NCBI RefSeq assembly: GCF_014196195.1
Contig: NZ_JACIDF010000001.1
Coordinates: forward strand, 248,001 to 312,000
Origin: Anoxybacteroides rupiense
GTDB taxonomy: Bacteria > Bacillota > Bacilli > Bacillales > Anoxybacillaceae
Reading direction: 5' to 3'
Length of the DNA stretch: 64,000 nucleotides
Position numbers and translations under genes: made by a program. Positions 58,968 to 64,000 of the stretch are shown here, piece by piece. How positions within the stretch are numbered: position 1 is the stretch's first letter; each line of letters begins with the position of its first letter. The notes under the pieces were generated by a model, which was given only the letters and a program-made list of their open reading frames with translations, made no database searches and was not told the origin of the DNA.

Positions 58968-58989
58968 TCCTCGATAGGTAAGATACAAC
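58968..58989 (-). repeat. Solitary CRISPR-repeat-like sequence
   Basis: On the plus strand ATAGGTAAGATACAAC matches 15 of 16 nt of the array repeat (ATAGGTAAGATAAAAAC region), preceded by CCTC. On the minus strand it reads GTTGTATCTTACCTATCGAGG. It lies directly before the ribosome binding site of the zinc-finger remnant. Confidence 0.5.
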
Positions 58990-59012
58990 CCCTGATTATT
59001 GAAAAAACAATA

Positions 59013-59055
59013 AAAAAGAAGGCGTTCATGCATGACGAAATGAACGCCTTTTCCA
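59013..59055 (-). terminator. Terminator of the 87-aa gene
   Basis: GGCGTTCAT pairs with ATGAACGCC (A/T flanks extend it), followed on the minus strand by TTCTTTTTT. Confidence 0.85.
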
Positions 59056-59066
59056 GTTTTTCTTGA

Positions 59067-59330
59067 TTATAATCCGTAAGCTTTATATCCTAAACTTTGA
59101 TTTATGTTTCGATTAATTCGTTGTACAACGGGTGATTTTTGATGCCCATTTGGATCTAGTATTCCTAATTCACCAGCTCTTTTTAATGCTTGAATAAGAA
59201 GTTCACTGTTTCCGTTACTGCGAAGTCGACGTTCTTCTTCTGCTGACATGTGTATCACATTATCTAGATTAATGGGTTCCGTTGCATTTTCCATCATATC
59301 TCTAAAACCTTTGCCATCTAAAATAATCAA
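59067..59330 (-). CDS. Hypothetical protein, 87 aa
   Basis: Starts at TTG (59330) 8 nt behind AGAGGAAAA and overlaps the stop of the preceding 38-aa frame, so translation is probably coupled. It contains NLDNVIHMSAEEERRLRSNG and ends NINQSLGYKAYGL. Hydrophilic, no membrane segment. No family recognised. Confidence 0.5.
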   Translation of the reverse strand: MIILDGKGFRDMMENATEPINLDNVIHMSAEEERRLRSNGNSELLIQALKRAGELGILDPNGHQKSPVVQRINRNINQSLGYKAYGL

Positions 59331-59443
59331 ATTATCTTTTCCTCTAATACATGTCCCTTATATCCATAAAGAGATCGAAGCATCCAAAGTTGACGATTAG
59401 AATTAAAATTTGCCATCTGTTCTTGGTTTAATCCACTCAACAT
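59327..59443 (-). CDS. Hypothetical small protein, 38 aa
   Basis: An ATG behind AAAGGAGTGAGAATA begins MLSGLNQEQMANFNSNRQLW and stops at 59327 within the start of the next gene. A good ribosome binding site and overlap support it, although it could also be the 5' part of a frameshifted longer gene. Confidence 0.45.
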   Translation of the reverse strand: MLSGLNQEQMANFNSNRQLWMLRSLYGYKGHVLEEKII

Positions 59444-59464
59444 TATTCTCACTCCTTTTCTATT

Positions 59465-60064
59465 TTATTGATGTGGAATGTTAATAAAAGCGGTCATAGT
59501 ATTCCAAGGATAATTCATTGAAGTAGATTGACAACGATATTCAACAGAAGAACCACTAGGGATTTTCACATTAGAATCAAAATATACAACATGGTAAAAA
59601 CCATCTACAATCGTATCACCTTCAAAATCAATAGTTGATGTTTCTATAAGATAAGTTGGATCGTTATAAGTTATTTGTTCTGCACCTAACCATTAGAAAT
59701 AATGCCCATATCCTATTTCTACAACTCCAACTCCAGTGATTCCTCTAACAGGTGCAGAGGTTAATTCATTATTAATATATTGGATTTGTGGCGTTGTAGT
59801 TTCAAGATCCCATCCTACTTGATCAATATATAATGCTGTAACCGGTGGCGCAGATCCTGTTATTGAATTTGTTGTAGCCATCTCTTTACGAATTTCAGAG
59901 ACTTCTTCTTGGGTTACAGGATTTATTACCCAATCAGGATGTTCTTTTTTGAGATTTTCAATAAAAATAGAAGAGTTTTCTCCAATTGGAGTTGCTGCTT
60001 CAGTAGTATTAACAACTACCAAGCTCAAACATAAAGTAAAGAATGCCAGTATAAATTTTTTCAT
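59465..60064 (-). pseudogene. Secreted protein gene interrupted by an in-frame TAA
   Basis: An ATG behind GAAGGAAGAGTAAAAG starts a signal peptide (KKFILAFFTLCLSLVVVNTT, cleavage near TEA-AT). The frame stops at TAA (59693-59695) after 123 codons at GIGYGHYF-type sequence, but the same frame reads on without interruption as WLGAEQITYNDPTYLIETST through PHQ to a TAA at 59465, about 200 codons in all. The downstream part is fully protein-like, so a single nonsense mutation is the simplest reading; the 123-aa product may still be made. Family not recognised. Confidence 0.65.
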
Positions 60065-60255
60065 CTTTTACTCTTCCTTCTTTTTTAAGAAATAAAGTGG
60101 AATAAACTCCTATACTATTTATCGACTTCATTATGAAAATTTTTATAATTTTAACCAAAAAATTCAACATATTTTAAAAATTCCCCGATTGCAGAATATA
60201 AAAACAAGAACAAATGTACGGTTTTATACAAAAAACTGTCAAACAGCAAGGAACG
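60065..60255. other. Promoter region of the secreted-protein gene / distal flank of the CRISPR array
   Basis: AT-rich, no gene. It adjoins the trailer end of the array. Confidence 0.4.
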
Positions 60256-61080
60256 GCTTCAATCCCTCATAGGTAAGATAAAAACAATTGTCTAAAATGA
60301 AAACGGTAAAAGAAATGAGTTTACTTCAATCCCTCATAGGTAAGATAAAAACTGAAGCTGCGAAAATACTTCATTGAACCCATGAGTGCTTCAATCCCTC
60401 ATAGGTAAGATAAAAACGGTACTCGTGGTCGGCTGCAGATGCGTATTTATAAGCTTCAATCCCTCATAGGTAAGATAAAAACACAGTGCTGGAAACATCG
60501 GACATAATAGTTCGATTTTGCTTCAATCCCTCATAGGTAAGATAAAAACCAAATCATGCCGGACAAGCACCTTCGGTTTGCCAAGGCTTCAATCCCTCAT
60601 AGGTAAGATAAAAACATGAAGTCGCAATATGGAATTACGTTCTGAAAACCTTGCTTCAATCCCTCATAGGTAAGATAAAAACTGTGAGGTGATCGATAAT
60701 GTCAGAACAAGAATTTTGCTTCAATCCCTCATAGGTAAGATAAAAACAGATAATGGTCAAACGTGGGCTAGACTTTGTTATTTGCTTCAATCCCTCATAG
60801 GTAAGATAAAAACGGGGGCTTCGGTTTTGCCGGAGCAGATATAGAAATGCTTCAATCCCTCATAGGTAAGATAAAAACAGAGGGCAGACATTCAATTGCT
60901 ATTTATGACGGTTTAGCTTCAATCCCTCATAGGTAAGATAAAAACGAGACGGTTGAAGAAGTCATTCACCGTTCGAATTTGCTGCTTCAATCCCTCATAG
61001 GTAAGATAAAAACAGTGCTAAAGCTAAAATGTCTGATGCCTGTTTCTGGCGCTTCAATCCCTCATAGGTAAGATAAAAAC
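60256..61080 (-). CRISPR. CRISPR array, 13 repeats of 30 bp, type I-B-like
   Basis: On the minus strand the repeat is GTTTTTATCTTACCTATGAG-GGATTGAAGC; repeats start at 60256, 60323, 60388, 60453, 60520, 60586, 60653, 60718, 60784, 60849, 60916, 60984 and 61051. The 12 spacers are 35-38 nt. All repeats are identical except the one at 60323, where the last minus-strand base differs. The 3' end ATTGAAGC resembles the 8-nt crRNA handle of type I-B systems (ATTGAAAC), so transcription is from the high-coordinate side, where a promoter is found. No cas gene lies in the window. Confidence 0.97.
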
Positions 61081-61149
61081 CCCAACATCCATGATTCAAT
61101 CAGCATTTGGAAAATGGATACAATGCTATTATAAACTTATCTAAAAACT
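61081..61149 (-). promoter_or_regulatory. CRISPR leader
   Basis: About 70 nt of AT-rich DNA between the first repeat and the LysM remnant, containing the promoter at 61128-61156. Confidence 0.6.
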
Positions 61150-61156
61150 CTAGCAA
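61128..61156 (-). promoter_or_regulatory. Probable CRISPR leader promoter
   Basis: On the minus strand TTGCTA and TATAAT are exactly 17 nt apart; transcription would begin about 40 nt before the first repeat. The -35 lies inside the end of the LysM frame. Confidence 0.65.
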
Positions 61157-61743
61157 CCTCTTCTTTCCTTTACCATTGCAGGATTGTTGACTAATAAGAA
61201 AATGTCGTCGATCCCCCGGGATTTTTGCACGATTGGAGGTCGACGACATTTTACACGTAACTTTTGGCCGATCAAAATCAGATCAGGATTTTTAACTTTA
61301 TTTAATTGTACCAACTGTTGCACGGTTGTTCCGTACTTCTTTGCAATTTTAGTCAGGGTGTCGTCCTTCTTGACGACGTAATACTCAGCTTTTTCTGTTT
61401 TAACAGGCATTTTTAAAATTTGTCCGGCTAGAATTAAGTTAGTCGATTTATATTTATTCCGATCCTAAAAAACACTATATTGTATAGAGCTTCGCCAAGT
61501 CTTCTTCCAGAATGCTGCGTCTGTCTGATATGCTTTGCCTCCGTGATACTCCGCTGTTTTCATCGTGATCGATTGTCCATTATATGTGCCCTTTATCCCG
61601 AACAAATTCTTTCCCTTTTGAGCTAGTCCACTTTGGCCAAACTTGCTTTCTAAACAGGCTTGCGCGATCACGAGCGATGCAAGGATGTTGTATTTTTCTT
61701 GAATTCTTTGTGCATACGACGCGATTTCCTGAATGAACTCCAT
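61150..61743 (-). pseudogene. Glucosaminidase-LysM endolysin gene, degraded
   Basis: The N-terminal part (61743-61465, start behind AAAAGGAGATGATCGA) is an N-acetylglucosaminidase-type domain: SLVIAQACLESKFGQSGLAQ and KGKNLFGIKGTYNG. It ends at an in-frame TAG after YSVF. The same frame then reads NKYKSTNLILAGQILKMPVK and a LysM domain (YYVVKKDDTLTKIAKKYGTT) to 61150. The middle of the catalytic domain is missing, so an internal deletion joined its first half to LysM repeats. Relatives are phage or autolysin peptidoglycan hydrolases. Confidence 0.7.
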
Positions 61744-61765
61744 TCGATCATCTCCTTTTGCAAAA

Positions 61766-61797
61766 ATAAAAAACGCATTTTAAAAATGCGTTTTTAA
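61766..61797 (-). terminator. Terminator of the 163-aa gene
   Basis: AAAAACGCATTTT pairs with AAAATGCGTTTTT. Confidence 0.88.
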
Positions 61798-61814
61798 AGA
61801 AAGGTATTTACAGA

Positions 61815-62306
61815 TCATTCATCGACAAAGTGCGTCGTGTTAAAATAGACGTCCAGATCATGTATCGTTTGATGAATTTCATTAAAAATCGGATCGCCTT
61901 TTTTCGCCTTACTTTGAATGGCTTGATCCACTAATTTAATTGCTCTATCTAATTCAGCTTTCTTTTCTCCATTGTTATCGTATTTAATTTCACTTAAATT
62001 CTTTTTCATTTCGTTTAAAATAGACTTATAATCCTCAGCACTAAGAGGCTTTCCGCCGTTGTTGACTTTGGATTTGTCTACAAAAATAGACGCATTCAGA
62101 TGAGCAAAATAAAGATTGAAATTAGACTCATATTTAGGATAAGTATTGGGGTCCACTCCCCTTTGTAATACTTCTGGCTTTATAGCTTCCATTTGATTTT
62201 TAGGTTGAGATTCCGTATTTTTAGCAGGTGTCTTATTGAGTACGAAAAATCCGCTTCCTAAGACCACAATCAGCAGTAATCCAAAAACCACAAAAAGTTT
62301 TCTCAA
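61815..62306 (-). CDS. Hypothetical membrane-anchored or secreted protein, 163 aa
   Basis: Begins at TTG (62306), 7 nt after AGAGGGG, giving an N-terminal hydrophobic helix (RKLFVVFGLLLIVVLGSGFF); the ATG at 62366 lacks a ribosome binding site. The soluble part is helical and charged (KSILNEMKKNLSEIKYDNNG). It has its own terminator. No family recognised. Confidence 0.65.
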   Translation of the reverse strand: MRKLFVVFGLLLIVVLGSGFFVLNKTPAKNTESQPKNQMEAIKPEVLQRGVDPNTYPKYESNFNLYFAHLNASIFVDKSKVNNGGKPLSAEDYKSILNEMKKNLSEIKYDNNGEKKAELDRAIKLVDQAIQSKAKKGDPIFNEIHQTIHDLDVYFNTTHFVDE

Positions 62307-62488
62307 CGGCAGACCCCTCTTTATAATATGAATTTTATTAGTTTTACATACTATAGCAAATTTCATATTTTACCTCAATGAAAAATAAAGGACACCAAAA
62401 AACGGCGCACTCTATATCTTCCCGCTGTCTTTCCACTCAAGTAGAATTTTTTTACAGGTGTTTGATGTTTGAAATCCCCTGATATATG

Positions 62489-62917
62489 TTACTCATTTTC
62501 ATCTAAGTTAAATCCAATGCGTCTTGGTGGACCACTTTCATCCATTTTTGGCAATGCCATTAACAAAAAGTTTATTTGTGATACATGCTGTATTAGCTCT
62601 ACACGCGCGCCATTCTGTAATCTGCCTTGAAACGTGATTAGACTAGGATTACAATAACCTATACTTTCAATATGAAATTGCAATGTTTGCCCAAATGAAA
62701 CCAGTCTTATCCCAACTTCATGTTCTTCGTCTAAATCTCCTTCAAAATCATTAATCATTTCGATTAATCTTTTATAGAACTCACTTGCTAAATTAGGGTT
62801 AGTAAGTGCAACGTCGGAAAAATTCAGCTTTGGTGGTTCAATAACGTTTTTCGAAAAACCAGCAGCCCGCGTTGAAAATCCGATTGATTTTGAGGATTCA
62901 AAAGCATCTTTTCTCAT
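62489..62917 (-). CDS. DUF6173-like conserved hypothetical protein
   Basis: A 142-aa cytoplasmic protein. The core GIRLVSFGQTLQFHIESIGY, NPSLITFQGRLQNGARVELI and HVSQINFLLMALPK resembles the DUF6173 group. AAAGGGGGGATTACGC precedes the ATG. The family name is from memory of the pattern and should be treated as tentative. It stands alone among small island cassettes. Confidence 0.6.
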   Translation of the reverse strand: MRKDAFESSKSIGFSTRAAGFSKNVIEPPKLNFSDVALTNPNLASEFYKRLIEMINDFEGDLDEEHEVGIRLVSFGQTLQFHIESIGYCNPSLITFQGRLQNGARVELIQHVSQINFLLMALPKMDESGPPRRIGFNLDENE

Positions 62918-62975
62918 GCGTAATCCCCCCTTTGCCTACTTAATTCGACAAAGAGAGAGAGCTTCCTTCACACTC

Positions 62976-63009
62976 TAAATAAAAAGCACCCGATTATTCG
63001 GCTGCTTTA
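62976..63009 (-). terminator. Terminator of the ASCH gene
   Basis: AAAGC.GCCG pairs with CGGGTGCTTT, followed by TTATTT on the minus strand. Confidence 0.7.
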
Positions 63010-63037
63010 AATCAATTCCTTTTTTAAATTAACTTCT

Positions 63038-63481
63038 TTATTTTGGATACACTTTTTCAAACCGTTCACATACAACTAACATAGTTGGTGAAAATTCCAT
63101 ATCGTATTCTTTTAATGATTTGGTAAAAAACTTTTCGTGTGCATTCCACCAAGAACGATAATCACCTTCGCCTTCCGCTAAAGCAAATTCCTCTGTCACC
63201 TCATTCATCGGAACAACTTCAACGGATTGAATTTGAATGACTGCGACTGGCTCTTCCTGACCATTTAAAACAATATAATATTCACCAACTTTAGGTATAG
63301 CTTCTTTTTCTAACTCATAAAACACGAAACCGGAAGTTGTCGCAGTTTTCTTTCCTCTAACAACTAAATCGGCTAACCAATCAGCAGAAGCTCCAAATTG
63401 AAAGGCATCTTTATATTCAATCCCCTCCTGATGAGTTGCTATACAAAAATCATTCCAGAATTGTTGTACTCTATTATTCAT
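63038..63481 (-). CDS. ASCH-domain protein
   Basis: About 147 aa, a beta-barrel related to PUA domains that bind RNA. Family features are FGASADWLADLVVRGKKTAT, the GxKxAT-type signature with TTSGFVFYELE, and VIQIQSVEVVPMNEVTEEFA and GDYRSWWNAHEKFF. The start is ATG 63481 behind AAGGATGGATC; ATG 63502 is possible. Some ASCH proteins are RNases or amidohydrolases; the role here is unknown. Confidence 0.82.
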   Translation of the reverse strand: MNNRVQQFWNDFCIATHQEGIEYKDAFQFGASADWLADLVVRGKKTATTSGFVFYELEKEAIPKVGEYYIVLNGQEEPVAVIQIQSVEVVPMNEVTEEFALAEGEGDYRSWWNAHEKFFTKSLKEYDMEFSPTMLVVCERFEKVYPK

Positions 63482-63590
63482 CCATGATCCATCCTTTAAC
63501 ATAAAATTCTTTCTTTGATTTCACTCCTCCACGAAAGTTTAATTTGATGTTTTCGCAAAATAAAAAGCACCACAAGAGTTCTTTTTAAAT

Positions 63591-63788
63591 TTATGATGAC
63601 ATGATATTCTCAATCTTCCCAAACACTCCATAAATATATCCGCATAGCAGGCAGTATACTTCATTCAGCCTTTTATCGCCTTTTTTATCTCTTCTCACAC
63701 TATTGCTTGATACAATATTTTCAATCCCACCTGTACCACAACTAGGACATGCAGGTCGATCATTCCCATCCTCTCCATTTAGAATCAT
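63591..63788 (-). CDS. Zinc-ribbon protein, start possibly broken
   Basis: 65 codons from ATG 63788 include ACPSCGTGGIENIVSSNSVR and VYCLLCGYIYGV. In the same frame just upstream the sequence reads ECIFCYR, which supplies another Cys-x2-Cys, and before that ATG-TAG. So the natural start may be the ATG whose second codon is now TAG. No strong ribosome binding site is seen for either start. Confidence 0.5.
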   Translation of the reverse strand: MILNGEDGNDRPACPSCGTGGIENIVSSNSVRRDKKGDKRLNEVYCLLCGYIYGVFGKIENIMSS

Positions 63789-63888
63789 TCGATAACAAAA
63801 GATACATTCCTACATGATTGGATGATTAATTGTCGGCAAAAAACAACTTTTTATACCATTTATCTCAATTAGGTACCCATTTTTTATC
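63789..63888. other. Intergenic
   Basis: Nothing recognised. Confidence 0.3.
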
Positions 63889-63918
63889 AAATAAAAAAGC
63901 ACCCCGAAGGATGCTTTA
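63889..63918 (-). terminator. Terminator of the gene at the window edge
   Basis: AAAGCATCC pairs with GG.TGCTTT around TTCGG, followed on the minus strand by TTTATT. Confidence 0.85.
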
Positions 63919-63922
63919 TCGA

Positions 63923-64000
63923 TTATGGATAAATACGTTTTAGTTCATCTAATCTCCATTTACTTGGAGTTTCATATTTGATATAACCATCCATTTTTGT
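63923..64000 (-). CDS. C-terminal end of a gene cut by the window edge
   Basis: The frame reads MDGYIKYETPSKWRLDELKR-IYP to a TAA at 63923 directly before a terminator. Too short to identify. Confidence 0.5.
   Translation of the reverse strand, partial: TKMDGYIKYETPSKWRLDELKRIYP

Noticed and set aside
58779-59033. 84-codon minus-strand frame overlapping the zinc-finger remnant
   Set aside because: Its own residues are not protein-like; the zinc-finger reading lies in a different phase.
61125-61148. Degenerate extra CRISPR repeat right of the array
   Set aside because: Similarity is limited to the A/T-rich ends and the stretch is better explained by the leader promoter.

Overview
The window comes from a thermophilic, spore-forming member of the Bacillaceae, most likely Parageobacillus/Geobacillus. 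This rests on the lexA-yneA-yneB-ynzC-tkt-sirA-yneF-ynzD-ccdABC-yneK-acnA gene order, which follows Bacillus subtilis, the minor spore proteins SspL, SspO and SspP, Spo0M, a SleB-type hydrolase, Gram-positive ribosome binding sites with frequent TTG and GTG starts, and a type I-B-like CRISPR repeat. Genus is inferred; no rRNA is present.

1-10.7 kb: a probable amine/guanidino-acid module on the minus strand (ureohydrolase, class III aminotransferase, sodium:solute symporter cut by the window edge), an MFS exporter, the proline catabolic set putR-putC-putB and a hot-dog thioesterase.

10.9-31.2 kb: transport and sensing. There is an ascorbate-type PTS IIC with a frameshifted IIB gene, an oligopeptide ABC operon (oppDFBCA order), a chemoreceptor, a DUF-type protein, the xylose transporter xylFGH and, directly upstream, a sugar-binding protein, a YesM/LytS-type kinase and a YesN-type regulator. 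These last three look like the XylFII-LytS-YesN three-component xylose sensor. cre-like sites lie upstream of the PTS genes, of xylF and of the sensor operon.

31.2-57.3 kb: chromosomal core: a PAS-GAF-PAS-GGDEF-EAL protein, spo0M (short form), cspD, RNase H-like genes ypeP and ypdQ, an EamA transporter, yuiD, aconitase, small spore proteins, the ccdABC block, transketolase and the SOS pair yneA/lexA with three LexA-like boxes. Several non-coding stretches carry degenerate copies of one dispersed repeat (palindromic GGCAAGT...ACTTGCC core).

57.3-64 kb: an AT-rich accessory island. It begins exactly at a 17-codon remnant of the 3' end of glnA that still has its terminator, which suggests integration at, or rearrangement through, glnA. 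The island holds a 13-repeat CRISPR array without cas genes in view, a solitary CRISPR-repeat-like sequence 1.3 kb away, and many small genes, at least five of which are broken by frameshifts or in-frame stops (UPF0715-like membrane protein, HTH protein, secreted protein, glucosaminidase/LysM endolysin and others). Small intact genes (DUF6173-like, ASCH, zinc-ribbon) each have their own terminator, as in a cassette-type decaying island.
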